This document shows, one piece after another, positions 9,170 through 18,663 of a stretch of DNA of 64,000 bases (positions are counted from its first letter, which is position 1; every line of letters begins with the position of its first letter). The translations under genes were made by a program, and so were the position numbers. The notes under the pieces were generated by a model, which ran no database searches, was not told the origin of the DNA, and saw only the letters and a list, made by a program, of their open reading frames with translations. The stretch is from Cellulophaga sp. BC115SP (GTDB taxonomy: Bacteria; Bacteroidota; Bacteroidia; Cytophagales; Spirosomataceae), in NCBI RefSeq assembly GCF_009905545.1, contig NZ_JAAALB010000002.1, positions 281,764-345,763 of the forward strand, read 5' to 3'.

Positions 9170-12100
9170 ATGAAACTTCCCTCTCTCTTTACCCTAAAGG
9201 GATACCTACGTCCTGATTCACTCGACAATACACCAACTTGGAAAAGCCTAGGAAGCGTTGCTGTGGTTCAAACGATTTTGGTTGCTACTTTAGTAACGTT
9301 ATTCAATCGCTTAGATTGGATAACATTCGAAAAAATTACAGTTCTGGGCTTCAAACTATCATCGTTTTGGTTAATTGCAAGCATCATTATCTTTACCACA
9401 TCACCTTTGTTATTTGTTTTACGAAAAGCTAGTTCTTGGTTCTCATGGAGTATCGTTTTCTTCGGTTACTTTGTTGCCGAACTCTATCAGTACAAACTAA
9501 ATGCTACAGCGTCACATCCAGCATGGGTATTTCATTTTGAGAAATTTGCCTTCTGGCTTCCTGACCATTTTAGTAAACTCTTATTTACGGTACTTACCTT
9601 ATCCAAGGTAACGACCATATTTACCCTATTTGTCGCTCGATTGGTAGCCAGTATTTTGTGGGGCACTCCCATTACCAACGGTGCTTCAAAAGAGCAATTT
9701 GATCAATTATTTGGAAAGTCTTGGGCTACAGAAACTATTGCAAAACCCAAAAGAGATATTGGTTTTTGGTTATTGCGCTTGGCGGGATTTGGTTATTTAG
9801 GTTTTTGGGGCGTTTTAGCTTTAGGACAGCTTGGGGCAAGTCCATGGCCAGATTCCCTTCAATACATGATTAATATGGGGAATGCCAACTTGGCTTTGTC
9901 AATGAACACTTATATCAAAGAATGGCTTATGATTATGCTTGCCTTTTTGGGTGCTTATAACATTGCTTTACGCTACTATGTTTGTATTGTATTGGTAGCT
10001 GGTCATTTATTTTCGACGCTATATACGCTTCTATTTTACCTAAATCCTTCAAGCACTATTAGTTACCGTGACTACCTACTTACTTCTACCTTTGTAGAGG
10101 GAAGTTTACTCTCGATTTTCATCTTTGTCATGGTCAAGTACCGTGCCAACCGAGGCGATTTTCAAGCAATAAAAGAGATTCCGATAAACTTTTCTATTCC
10201 TCTTACACTCCAAAAAATTGTCTTCTCTGGACTTACTATTATCTGTATTTTAATAGGAATGAGTATGTTAGCATTCCGCATTTGGGGAAATCCTACTGAA
10301 GGCTGGGGACTTATTTTCTCAGCTCCAGACCCAATGTTGGGCAATACCATTACGCTTTTTGTTTCGTGGGCTGCTATTAGTCTTTTGTTGATCAACAGAA
10401 TTTCGCTAAGACAACATTTCACCAATCTCATCATTTTTCCGATGGTACTTGGCGCTATTTTAGGATTAGTATGGATTGTTTTTGCTGATGTCAAAATCAT
10501 TAATCAATATGGCATATTTCAGCATATCGACTGGTATTTAGGGCTTTATGCTTGTGTATTTTTGCTCATTGCTGGATTACTAGCTTTTCTGCGTCAGCTT
10601 TATTACAAAATTGATTGTGGAATCAATACCTTAAGTCCGTCGGCAACAGATAATATTCGTGCGCTTGTGCAGGCTTTAGGGGCAGAACAAAATCAATTAT
10701 TGGGAGACGAAAAAAATCTGTCTTTGATTACAAGTTCAATAGACCGATATATCTCTGGCATAAGAGGTAGAAAACGAGGTATTTTGAATGTTCCTTTTAG
10801 TCTATTAGAGCATGTTTTCAATACACTTTTTGGCATGAAGCCTCCGTTTTCGTCTATGAATCGTGACGAACAAAGGTATTTCTTGAATCATTATATTTTC
10901 AGAAATGAATGGCAACGAAAATCCTCAAGCGTTCCCATTATTTCAGAATTTGCCTATCAAATTGGGCTTTCATTAAATGCCTTGACGCAGTTTGCTTTTT
11001 ATACCAACGCCAATGTCAGACATTCGATTGGTTATGTGCCTGCCGACGCGCGAGACCGATTACAAAGCAATGGGGCTTTATTTAATCCTCCTTATCGTGA
11101 AGTAGCGCCATTACCCAAATCGCCTAATGATGCTCATAATTATGAGCAAATTCAAGACCTCAAAATTCCTGCACCAAGGGTCTCAACGCCAACGCATGAA
11201 GCGGACTTGCCCGAAGAAGTAGATTATCTCATTATCGGCTCGGGAGCGGGTGGTGCTAGTGCTGCCTATCGTTTGGTTGAATGTATCCAAAAAGAATTTA
11301 CGGATGCTTTAGGGAAAATAGATGAGCAAAAAGTGAGGGAAGCGGCTAGTAAAATAGTAGTAGTTGAAAGAGGTAGCCGCTTACAACCACGTCAAGATTT
11401 TCAGGATAATGAGTTTGACATGATGAAGAAAATCTACAAAGAAGGTGGTCTGCAACAAACCAATCAGTTCACTATGACGATGCTCCAAGGCGAATGTGTG
11501 GGTGGTACAACTGTTAGCAACAATGCGGTGTGCTTTGAGATGCCTGAATCAGTGGCTAAAATTTGGAAAGAAACCTACGGTATTCCTGTCGAGGAGATTT
11601 TCAATGAATACCCAACCATAAAAAGTGAATTGAACGTAAAACCATTGAACCCGCTCGGTATCAATGAAATTGTTGCAGACAAATTCAAGACTGGTGTCGA
11701 GGGGTATAATCAAAACCCTCCTTTGGGTGCTTCAAAACTTACAGAACCAAAAGTTTTGGAAGTGAACCACTTAGAAAATATAGGCGATGGCAACTGGAAT
11801 TTGGGCAACAAAAAGTTACGTAAGCGTTCGATGCTCGAAACCTATATTCCGTGGTCAGAAGCTTGGGGCGTGAAAGTAATCGCCAATTGGACTGCTTTGC
11901 GCCTACAAAAAAACGAAGCTGGCACCAAAGCAAGTTCTGTACTCTTACGTGCCGATAATGGTGCTATTCGTATCGTGAAAGTTAATAAGGCTGTTATTGT
12001 GGCAGGTGGCGTAATTGCCTCGAGTCATTTTTTGATGCGCAGTGAGCTCAATAACCCACAGGTTGGGCAACAAATTAGTTGTAATTTTGGCATGCCGTTA

Positions 12101-12787
12101 GCTTTTGAGTTTGACGAACCTATCAAAGCATTTGACGGAGAACAAATTACCTTATACAGTCATAGCGAACAACCTGACAATAAGGTTGTTTTTGAGACCT
12201 ATTTCAATCCTCCAGCGGCCTTTGCGTTAGCTTGTATGCCTTTTGTTTTTGAACGAAGAGACGATTTTATGAAAAACTATGACAAGCTTCTAAATTTTGG
12301 AGGCTTGATTGGTTCGGATGCCATGGGAAGCATTCAGCCCAAAGCAAACATCCTTAATGGACAAGCTTTTGATTGGATCTTGAGTGAAAAAGATGTCGAA
12401 AATATCAAATATGCAATCATTACGCTAGTTAAACTAGGTCAAGCTGCTGGAGCCAAAAAAGTCATTATTCCTACCAAACCTGGTATTTTACTCAACTTGC
12501 AAAATACTAGTGAAGTAAATGATTTTATCCAACATTTTGAAACCTATCCTTTACAATTGACAGACCTCTTTATGGGTACTGCACACCCACAAGGAGGTAA
12601 TAAAATGGCGAGTCAACAACACGCTTATGAAAGAGTAGTTGATGAAAATTTTGGGGTAGTCGGACTTGACAATGTATATGTAGTCGACGCTTCAGTGTTT
12701 CCTACTAGTATCAATGTCAATCCTCAACTGACCATTATGGCTATGGCTTCTTTGGCAGCCAAGAAGATTTTTGCGAAACACCAGTAA
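9170..12787 (+). CDS. Membrane protein fused to a GMC-family oxidoreductase
   Basis: 1,205 residues in three parts. Residues 1-490 hold many hydrophobic helices (for example LLFVLRKASSWFSWSIVFFG and LYACVFLLIAGLLAFL), so this is a polytopic inner-membrane domain. Residues about 495-640 form a soluble region resembling the gluconate-dehydrogenase subunit-3/accessory type (RYFLNHYIFRNEW). From about 685 a flavin dehydrogenase begins: DYLIIGSGAGGASAAYRL is the FAD-binding Rossmann motif, GECVGGTTVSNNAVCFEMP is the GMC signature-like region, and the end has GTAHPQGGNKM, VYVVDASVFP and NPQLTIMAMASLAA. Members oxidise alcohols, sugars or sterols. Fusion of the FAD subunit, an accessory region and a membrane domain suggests electrons pass directly to the membrane; no haem motif CxxCH is present. 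The substrate is unknown. Confidence 0.88.
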   Translation: MKLPSLFTLKGYLRPDSLDNTPTWKSLGSVAVVQTILVATLVTLFNRLDWITFEKITVLGFKLSSFWLIASIIIFTTSPLLFVLRKASSWFSWSIVFFGYFVAELYQYKLNATASHPAWVFHFEKFAFWLPDHFSKLLFTVLTLSKVTTIFTLFVARLVASILWGTPITNGASKEQFDQLFGKSWATETIAKPKRDIGFWLLRLAGFGYLGFWGVLALGQLGASPWPDSLQYMINMGNANLALSMNTYIKEWLMIMLAFLGAYNIALRYYVCIVLVAGHLFSTLYTLLFYLNPSSTISYRDYLLTSTFVEGSLLSIFIFVMVKYRANRGDFQAIKEIPINFSIPLTLQKIVFSGLTIICILIGMSMLAFRIWGNPTEGWGLIFSAPDPMLGNTITLFVSWAAISLLLINRISLRQHFTNLIIFPMVLGAILGLVWIVFADVKIINQYGIFQHIDWYLGLYACVFLLIAGLLAFLRQLYYKIDCGINTLSPSATDNIRALVQALGAEQNQLLGDEKNLSLITSSIDRYISGIRGRKRGILNVPFSLLEHVFNTLFGMKPPFSSMNRDEQRYFLNHYIFRNEWQRKSSSVPIISEFAYQIGLSLNALTQFAFYTNANVRHSIGYVPADARDRLQSNGALFNPPYREVAPLPKSPNDAHNYEQIQDLKIPAPRVSTPTHEADLPEEVDYLIIGSGAGGASAAYRLVECIQKEFTDALGKIDEQKVREAASKIVVVERGSRLQPRQDFQDNEFDMMKKIYKEGGLQQTNQFTMTMLQGECVGGTTVSNNAVCFEMPESVAKIWKETYGIPVEEIFNEYPTIKSELNVKPLNPLGINEIVADKFKTGVEGYNQNPPLGASKLTEPKVLEVNHLENIGDGNWNLGNKKLRKRSMLETYIPWSEAWGVKVIANWTALRLQKNEAGTKASSVLLRADNGAIRIVKVNKAVIVAGGVIASSHFLMRSELNNPQVGQQISCNFGMPLAFEFDEPIKAFDGEQITLYSHSEQPDNKVVFETYFNPPAAFALACMPFVFERRDDFMKNYDKLLNFGGLIGSDAMGSIQPKANILNGQAFDWILSEKDVENIKYAIITLVKLGQAAGAKKVIIPTKPGILLNLQNTSEVNDFIQHFETYPLQLTDLFMGTAHPQGGNKMASQQHAYERVVDENFGVVGLDNVYVVDASVFPTSINVNPQLTIMAMASLAAKKIFAKHQ

Positions 12788-12814
12788 AATATTTCGGATA
12801 GCGGATATTTGATT

Positions 12815-12858
12815 TCGGATTTGGGAGAAGCTTAGGTTTCTCTCAAATCCGATTTTTT
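12815..12858 (+). terminator. Intrinsic terminator of the GMC-fusion gene
   Basis: Arms 12815-12829 (TCGGATTTGGGAGAA) and 12838-12852 (TTCTCTCAAATCCGA) pair over 15 bp with one wobble, followed by six T. The arm sequence belongs to the GGATTTGGGATTTCGG family also seen at 39020 and 52629. Confidence 0.8.
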
Positions 12859-13059
12859 GTTTATGAATATTAAACTTATGTCTATTCTCATCAATCTAGG
12901 TAATACCTTCATTTTAAATAAATTAATAACCTTATATTAATCAAACCTCCTTTTCTCTTCACGATATTACCCAGCATCTCCTAATATTTCCATAACAATA
13001 GGCACACAATCCTAATATAGCCTTAATCCTTAAGTACAATTCTCCTAAAACTGCGATAA

Positions 13060-13067
13060 TAATTTTG
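13060..13067 (+). promoter_or_regulatory. Promoter -7 box TAATTTTG
   Basis: TAATTTTG matches TAnnTTTG, about 43 nt before the ATG at 13110, giving a leader of roughly 35 nt. No clear -33 element. The rest of 12859-13059 shows no gene. Confidence 0.5.
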
Positions 13068-13109
13068 TAACCAAGTTTCTTAAACGTACATACAATTAAA
13101 TTATTCAAG

Positions 13110-14612
13110 ATGAAAAAGATTTTTACTTCTATTCTTATCGCAGCAACTTTAGCGAGTTGTACTACCACTGAAAATGATTTTTTTGTCAATGAAGATGCTG
13201 CCACTTTTGCTGAAGTAGGCTCAATCGATATTGGCGAAACTGGCGCAGCAGAAATCTCAGCTTACGACCCTCAAACAAAGCGTTTGTTCGTTGTAAACAA
13301 TAGTGCTGTTAATAAAATTGATGTTTTGGACTTTGCTGACCCAAGCAATATCAAAGTCATTTCTTCTATTCTTGTTGCTCCTTATGGTGGCTTTGTAAAC
13401 AGCGTAAGTGTGAGCAACGGCAAATTAGCCGCAGCTATTGAGTCAACAGATAAGCAAGCGCCAGGCAAAATTGTAGTATTTAATACAACAGATTATAAAG
13501 AAATCAAATCGATTACCGTAGGTGCGTTGCCAGATATGGTGACTTTTTCGCCAGATGGCAAATTTATTTTGTCAGCTAACGAAGGTGAACCAAATGCAAG
13601 TTATAGCAATGACCCTGTGGGCAGTATTTCTATTATTTCAGTAGATGAAAACTATGCTGTCACAACCTTAGATTTTGCAGGATACGAAGGGCAACTTAGC
13701 GCATTGAAGGCAAAAGGCTTTAGAGTATTTGGTCCGAATGCAAGTTTAGCAAAAGATGTTGAACCAGAATACATTACTGTTTCGAGTGACTCAAAAACAG
13801 CATGGGTAACTTTACAAGAAAACAATGCCATTGCCAAAATCAGTATTGCTTCAAAAACCATTACGAACGTATTTCCATTAGGTTTCAAAAGTTATAGTGT
13901 GGATGGCAACGAAATCGACCCAAGCGATAAAGACAATACCATTGCTTTTGGAAAATGGCCAGTAAAAGGCATGTACCAACCCGATGCAATTGCCGTTTAT
14001 GAGGCTGGTGGTGTTCCATATTTATTTACAGCTAACGAAGGTGACGCCAGAGAATATGACACTTTTGTGGAAACACTTCGTATAGGTAAAGCAAAGTTAG
14101 ACGCGACCGTTTTCCCAAATGCGACTACACTTAAAACTGACCCTGTATTAGGTCGTTTGAATATCACATCAACGTTGGGTGATACCGATGGCGATGGCGA
14201 CTATGATGAATTATATTCGTTTGGTGCTCGCTCATTTAGTGTTTGGAATGGTAACGATGGCTCATTGATTTTTGACAGTAAAAAAGAATTAGATACACAA
14301 TGTGCCACTGCTGGTCTTTATGATGACACAAGAAGCGACGACAAAGGCGTTGAGCCTGAAGGAATTGCAACAGGAATGGTCGGTAACAAAAAAGTAGTAT
14401 TTGTAGGCATGGAACGTTCGGATGCAGTGGCAGTTTATGACATTACTAATCCCAAAGCACCTGTTTTTTTACAATTGCTTAAAACTGGTGATGCTCCAGA
14501 GGGTGTAATGTTTATTCCTGCTAAAGATAGTCCAACCAAAAAGAGTTTATTAGTTGTAAGTAGCGAAAATGATGGTGTAATCAAAGTTTTCCAACCGAAG
14601 ACAATTATGTAG
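13110..14612 (+). CDS. Choice-of-anchor I family beta-propeller lipoprotein
   Basis: 500 residues with lipobox TLASC (Cys 17). The body is a propeller with blade-like repeats such as GAAEISAYDPQTKRLFVVNN, GALPDMVTFSPDGKFILSANEGEPN, PEYITVSSDSKTAWVTLQE, YLFTANEGDAREYD and GVEPEGIATGMVGNKKVVFV. This is the layout of the choice-of-anchor I family, which includes alkaline phosphatase-associated and mesenchyme-type surface proteins. Here the anchor is an N-terminal lipid rather than a C-terminal domain. An acidic segment DTDGDGDYDE (about 350) may bind calcium. No enzymatic residues can be named. It converges on the CHAT gene with a shared terminator. Confidence 0.88.
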   Translation: MKKIFTSILIAATLASCTTTENDFFVNEDAATFAEVGSIDIGETGAAEISAYDPQTKRLFVVNNSAVNKIDVLDFADPSNIKVISSILVAPYGGFVNSVSVSNGKLAAAIESTDKQAPGKIVVFNTTDYKEIKSITVGALPDMVTFSPDGKFILSANEGEPNASYSNDPVGSISIISVDENYAVTTLDFAGYEGQLSALKAKGFRVFGPNASLAKDVEPEYITVSSDSKTAWVTLQENNAIAKISIASKTITNVFPLGFKSYSVDGNEIDPSDKDNTIAFGKWPVKGMYQPDAIAVYEAGGVPYLFTANEGDAREYDTFVETLRIGKAKLDATVFPNATTLKTDPVLGRLNITSTLGDTDGDGDYDELYSFGARSFSVWNGNDGSLIFDSKKELDTQCATAGLYDDTRSDDKGVEPEGIATGMVGNKKVVFVGMERSDAVAVYDITNPKAPVFLQLLKTGDAPEGVMFIPAKDSPTKKSLLVVSSENDGVIKVFQPKTIM

Positions 14613-14664
14613 TTTTAAAGTATGGATTGCGGGGAGTTAATCCCCCGCAATCCATACTTTAAAA
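14613..14664. terminator. Bidirectional terminator with 22-bp perfect arms
   Basis: Arms 14613-14634 and 14643-14664 are fully complementary (core GGATTGCGGGG) around an 8-nt loop. It starts directly after the TAG of the propeller gene and overlaps the last codons of the CHAT gene on the other strand, so it serves both convergent genes. Confidence 0.9.
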
Positions 14665-17286
14665 GAGTTTTTTATATGCCAAAATAGCCAATAATCCAAA
14701 AAGCAAACAACCTACTCCTATAATCGTATACTGCCAAATTTTTGAAAATAACACCACTTTCCCCGAATCTCCAATTAAGACTATACCACTCCAATAAAAT
14801 GGTAAATTAGGATTTAAAGGTTTCTTTAAATAATCTATTTGTGCTTTTTGTAAAGCAATATCTTTTTCGTAACCATCGGAAAGATACTTATAGAACAATT
14901 CCGTGATTTGATAAGTAGCGTTGTTATCTACACTCCACAAAGTTGAGACCGTACTTGGCACATCCAAATTGGCAAATCCTCTGGCAAAACTCATAACTCC
15001 TTCCCCCGTAGCATTTTTTCCAATATTAGTTTGACAAGCAGACAAAACAACCAAATTAGCTTGCAATTGAGGCAATCGTTGGAGTTCATTTAGACTAAAA
15101 ACAGAATCTTGAAAATAAATTGTCGACTCCGTCGAATCTGCTTTACCATGGGTAAATAACTGGATTATATCGTAGTCGGCTATATCCTTTTTAAAATTTG
15201 CTTTTGACGCTTTATGGTAAGTCAAAAGTTTGCCTGTAAAATAGTTTTTTTCGATATTTTCAAGGGTATGATCAGAATTATAGAGTTTAGCAACGCCTAG
15301 CTTTTCATCAAAATTGACAGGGGCAACTCCTAATAATTTCGTTCTTCCAATATTTACTCGATTAGTATTTTTGAAAAAAACATTCGCCGAATACGCATAA
15401 CTAAAACGATAATCCTTAATCAAAAATTCAGAAACCCGCCAATCAGGCAGTAGCGATGCCATCGAAACGAAGTAATTATCATGTGATACGATTACTCGCC
15501 CTTTAGGTAATTGAAAAGGCTCGAAAATATGCTTGTATAGGGCATAAGAAATCTTTTTCAGATAATTAAACTCCTTTTTAGTAGCGGTGTTCTTACAGGT
15601 CAATAATTGCTTTTGGTAAACATTTACTGCATCAAGATATGACTTGAGTGCAATCTTTTTTAACCTCACCTGAGAAGATGTTACCGAAATAGCATACACT
15701 GCTTCGTTACCAACAAAGTATTCTAGAAACGATTGGTCATTATCTTTGAGCTTTTCTTGGAGTTCTTCGAGCGAGATATAATGGTGGTTATACTTCAGCT
15801 TTTGGTAAGCTGGATTTGCTTTTTCGGTTGAGTCTATGAGGTTATTTAACTGGTCTTTGGAAGCTAGTAATTTGAGATTTATTTGTTGATAAATCCGACT
15901 TTTAGCATTCAGTTTGGACAGTTGCTCCTTCATGGCTTCTATCTCAAACTGGATTTTTTGCTTCTTTGCCTTTACTTCAAAAGGTAATTGCCCATTGGCT
16001 TCTAGGTCTTTCAAAGCATCGAGTAACAGAATAGCTCGACTCTTTTCGATGAAGTAAAAAGCTTTTTCTACATCTTTCAACTTAAAGCTAACTTCAATTG
16101 CTTTTTCATAGAAATGATGGGTGTTTTCTCTCCAGAATAATTTAGAGTTAATTTCCGTATGTTCCTTCCGCATACGATCAATCAGCGTATCGGCCTGTAA
16201 CTGAAAATATTGTACTTTTTTTAGATTACCATATTCTGAGGATAGTCGAATACGATAGTCAAACCAATACAAAAGCTCTGATTTTTTGCCTTCATACGTA
16301 TCTACTACAGACTGATAGCCAAGTGCTTTTGCAGCTTTTTGAATATAAATTTCTGATTTACCAAGCTCCTTTTGTTGTCTGAAATTATCGGCTTGATGTA
16401 GGTAATATTTACTTTTCTCATAAGCAACGAACGAATTTTTCTCAAACAATTTAATAAGCTCATCATACTGATTTGTGGAGGCTTGATAATTACCTTGCTT
16501 TTGAAAACATGAAGCTAGCATGTTGTCTGCTTCTAAATTTTCTAAGTTATACTTCAATCGCACCGCAACCCCTTGTGAATAATATTCTCTGGCTTTTGCA
16601 AAGTTTTGATTTCGGTAATAGTATTCACCCAAATTGGTAAACACATAGAAATAGAACATCTTATCCTTGTAGTTGATACTCGCTTTGCGTAACTTCTCTC
16701 CTACTTCCGTGATTTCTTCAATAGGAGCGTTTAGCTTCACTTTGGCATTCATCAAATTGGTTAATAATCCTAAATAGACTTCTATATCACTTTTAGGGTT
16801 GACCTTATCGATACCTTTTGTACACCATTCAATAGCCTCTTGGTAAGAACCATCCTCCACTAAAATGCGTGAGTATAATGTCCAACTTTTATCAACAAAT
16901 TGAAAATCTCTAATTTTATTTTTTTGGAAAATTAGGCGGCGAGTGGCCTGAATATCATGAAAAAAATACCACTGATAAAAAGCATGAATATACCAAACAT
17001 AAGCCCATTCTTTATCAGGCAGAGAACCTAATTTATCCCAGCGTTTTGCTCTAAATACACATAGTTTGTAGGCCTCTTCATACTTTTTCTGTTTTTCTAA
17101 TTGTTCAAAATATTTTTCTGATTTTTTAAAAAATAAAAACTCTTGTTCAATATTTTTAAGCGACGTTTTTTTCAAATTTTGCTCAAATGCTTGAACGTCT
17201 TGAATCAAATGTGTATTTACAGAAAAGGTAAAGTAAGGCCAAAGAAAACTGACAAAAGCTATTAAAAAACGTACTATTTTGCTCAT
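14659..17286 (-). CDS. Exported TPR-CHAT domain protein (caspase-like)
   Basis: 875 residues from the ATG at 17286, which gives a clean signal peptide (MSKIVRFLIAFVSFLWPYFT); an ATG at 17313 would add nine residues. Residues about 30-420 are helical TPR repeats (LGEYYYRNQNFAKAREYYSQG, MLASCFQKQGNYQASTNQYD). A coiled-coil-rich stretch (about 420-520) precedes the CHAT domain (about 560-840). The caspase-like dyad is intact: His713 in FTHGK and Cys751 in LSACQT, followed by GEGVMSFARGFANLDVPSTVSTLWSVD split over the usual CHAT core. A C-terminal transmembrane helix (YTIIGVGCLLFGLLAILAY) with KKLF tail would anchor it with the CHAT domain in the periplasm. CHAT proteins are cysteine proteases or their relatives. 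Neighbours include a sigma factor and a TPR anti-sigma candidate 2 kb away. Confidence 0.9.
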   Translation of the reverse strand: MSKIVRFLIAFVSFLWPYFTFSVNTHLIQDVQAFEQNLKKTSLKNIEQEFLFFKKSEKYFEQLEKQKKYEEAYKLCVFRAKRWDKLGSLPDKEWAYVWYIHAFYQWYFFHDIQATRRLIFQKNKIRDFQFVDKSWTLYSRILVEDGSYQEAIEWCTKGIDKVNPKSDIEVYLGLLTNLMNAKVKLNAPIEEITEVGEKLRKASINYKDKMFYFYVFTNLGEYYYRNQNFAKAREYYSQGVAVRLKYNLENLEADNMLASCFQKQGNYQASTNQYDELIKLFEKNSFVAYEKSKYYLHQADNFRQQKELGKSEIYIQKAAKALGYQSVVDTYEGKKSELLYWFDYRIRLSSEYGNLKKVQYFQLQADTLIDRMRKEHTEINSKLFWRENTHHFYEKAIEVSFKLKDVEKAFYFIEKSRAILLLDALKDLEANGQLPFEVKAKKQKIQFEIEAMKEQLSKLNAKSRIYQQINLKLLASKDQLNNLIDSTEKANPAYQKLKYNHHYISLEELQEKLKDNDQSFLEYFVGNEAVYAISVTSSQVRLKKIALKSYLDAVNVYQKQLLTCKNTATKKEFNYLKKISYALYKHIFEPFQLPKGRVIVSHDNYFVSMASLLPDWRVSEFLIKDYRFSYAYSANVFFKNTNRVNIGRTKLLGVAPVNFDEKLGVAKLYNSDHTLENIEKNYFTGKLLTYHKASKANFKKDIADYDIIQLFTHGKADSTESTIYFQDSVFSLNELQRLPQLQANLVVLSACQTNIGKNATGEGVMSFARGFANLDVPSTVSTLWSVDNNATYQITELFYKYLSDGYEKDIALQKAQIDYLKKPLNPNLPFYWSGIVLIGDSGKVVLFSKIWQYTIIGVGCLLFGLLAILAYKKLF

Positions 17287-17365
17287 ATAATCTTTTTTCA
17301 ATTGATAACCCATTGAGTTATCTCGAAAGATAGCAAAGATTAAAGAGATATACGACAGCTATAAA

Positions 17366-17402
17366 TAAAAAAGGTTATACCGACAATAATGTCAGTATAA
17401 CC
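17366..17402 (-). terminator. Intrinsic terminator of the 17449-18222 gene
   Basis: Arms 17373-17385 (GGTTATACCGACA) and 17390-17402 pair over 13 bp with one wobble; the minus strand then runs into six T. Confidence 0.8.
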
Positions 17403-17448
17403 AAGTACTCAAATTACACATTAAATTATAGTTACCACAAATTTATGA

Positions 17449-18222
17449 CTAACGAGGAGGAGGTGCCAGCGAGCCCGAACCCGTGCTTCCGCCAGTAATA
17501 CCCGTACCATCTTCGTCATCAACAAGTAGGTGAAGGAAGTTCAAATTTTTGACAGACGCACCCGCAGTAAGCTTCACAAAATGAGGGTGTGTTCTGAGAT
17601 ATTCTTTCTTTTCGGTGGAGGTTTTTGGCACATAATTATAACGATAATTAAGTGGTGTTTCCAAAAGCTTCTCCAGCGTCATATTAGGGTCTATTTTCTG
17701 AAAAGCCACTAATATGCTCTTGTAATTAACATGGTATTCGATGCAGATTTCTTCTCCCATAAACATCAAACTCAAATCCATAAACTTCGTTGTCCAAGTT
17801 TGACCACCGTCTGCACTAAACTCTACAAAAGTGTTGTATCTACTGTCGAAGCCCCACGTTTTTACTTGTTGAAACTTCATGAAAAATTGTGCATTAGGTG
17901 ATTTAGGAATCAAGAAAGTATTTTTCTGAACAATTTGTACTGCATTCTTAGGGTCTGGTTTTACATACACATAAGATTGATTAAGAATACTATAAAATCG
18001 TTTGGCATTTGCTTCAGCGGCAGCTCCCATATTAGGTGGGATTCTGTCGCCAGAAGGAATTAAAAATGACTGTACATTGTCGACACCAAAGCCATCATAA
18101 GGAAAGGTGGCAGTTTCGACATAGTCTTGAATGTAACTTGGGCAGCAACTTTGCCCTGTTGCTTGGAAGCTTATCCAAGCGAATAGCATGATGATTGTTA
18201 ACTTAATGGTATGAGTTTTCAT
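17449..18222 (-). CDS. Secreted protein of unknown function
   Basis: 257 residues. A signal peptide (MKTHTIKLTIIMLFAWISFQATG) is followed by QSCCPSYIQDYVETATFPYDGFGVDN. The middle has a strand-rich segment with FVEFSADGGQTWTTKFMDLS, reminiscent of an Asp-box, but only one is seen. The end is a disordered Gly/Ser/Pro-rich tail (DDEDGTGITGGSTGSGS). No family is recognised. It lies between the CHAT gene and the LytTR gene, on the same strand as both, but its own terminator separates it from the CHAT gene. It may be a partner of that module or merely a neighbour. Confidence 0.7.
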   Translation of the reverse strand: MKTHTIKLTIIMLFAWISFQATGQSCCPSYIQDYVETATFPYDGFGVDNVQSFLIPSGDRIPPNMGAAAEANAKRFYSILNQSYVYVKPDPKNAVQIVQKNTFLIPKSPNAQFFMKFQQVKTWGFDSRYNTFVEFSADGGQTWTTKFMDLSLMFMGEEICIEYHVNYKSILVAFQKIDPNMTLEKLLETPLNYRYNYVPKTSTEKKEYLRTHPHFVKLTAGASVKNLNFLHLLVDDEDGTGITGGSTGSGSLAPPPR

Positions 18223-18372
18223 GTATAGTAGAGGGTGAATTAGTTACAAAAAAGTATTTAAAATGAGAACTGGAAAAACAGAAGCAATACTTTATGATTT
18301 GGTATACAAATACTTATTCAAAAATCCTTTCTAACATGTAAGTTTTAATGCAAAATAAAATTGCATTAATAC

Positions 18373-18495
18373 GCTTTAGGCTATAAGCCGTAGGGATTAG
18401 GCGAAAAAGCTTCAATTATTTCATGAGAAATACTATTTAACTTTTAGCCTAGAGCTTGATGCGAGTAAAATTATTTTAATTTTGCCCGCTAACTT
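18373..18495. repeat. Dispersed intergenic repeat, copy 2
   Basis: Matches copy 1 at 7855-8000 in block order (TAAGCCGTAGG, AATTATTTCATGAGAAAT, AACTTTTAGCCTA, ATTTTGCCC). AGGCTATAAG (18378-18387) pairs with CTTTTAGCCT (18441-18450) with one mismatch. The rest of the 440-base spacer 18223-18663 has no gene; TAATTTTG at 18477-18484 is a plus-strand promoter-like box inside the element. Confidence 0.7.
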
Positions 18496-18600
18496 TAGTA
18501 ACTATACAAAGTAATATTTAATCAATTAAAGATATAAGATACTGATAATTAAAATTTTACATTCACAACTCATCATTCAGCACTAATACTTAAATAGACA

Positions 18601-18622
18601 CCCCCCAATTATTAATTGAGGG
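18601..18622 (-). terminator. Possible terminator after the LytTR gene
   Basis: CCCCCAATTA and TAATTGAGGG are near-complementary, giving a small GC-capped hairpin 42 bases after the LytTR stop codon. The T-run on the minus strand is weak. Confidence 0.35.
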
Positions 18623-18663
18623 ATGTACACGATTACCTAACCACTAATTTAATTGTTGTATTT

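Noticed and set aside
9170..9700. A separate membrane protein gene before the GMC enzyme
   Set aside because: The frame is continuous to 12787 with no stop, so it is one protein.
18485..18663. Small RNA gene downstream of the TAATTTTG in repeat copy 2
   Set aside because: Only a promoter-like box and a weak hairpin support it; not enough to call.
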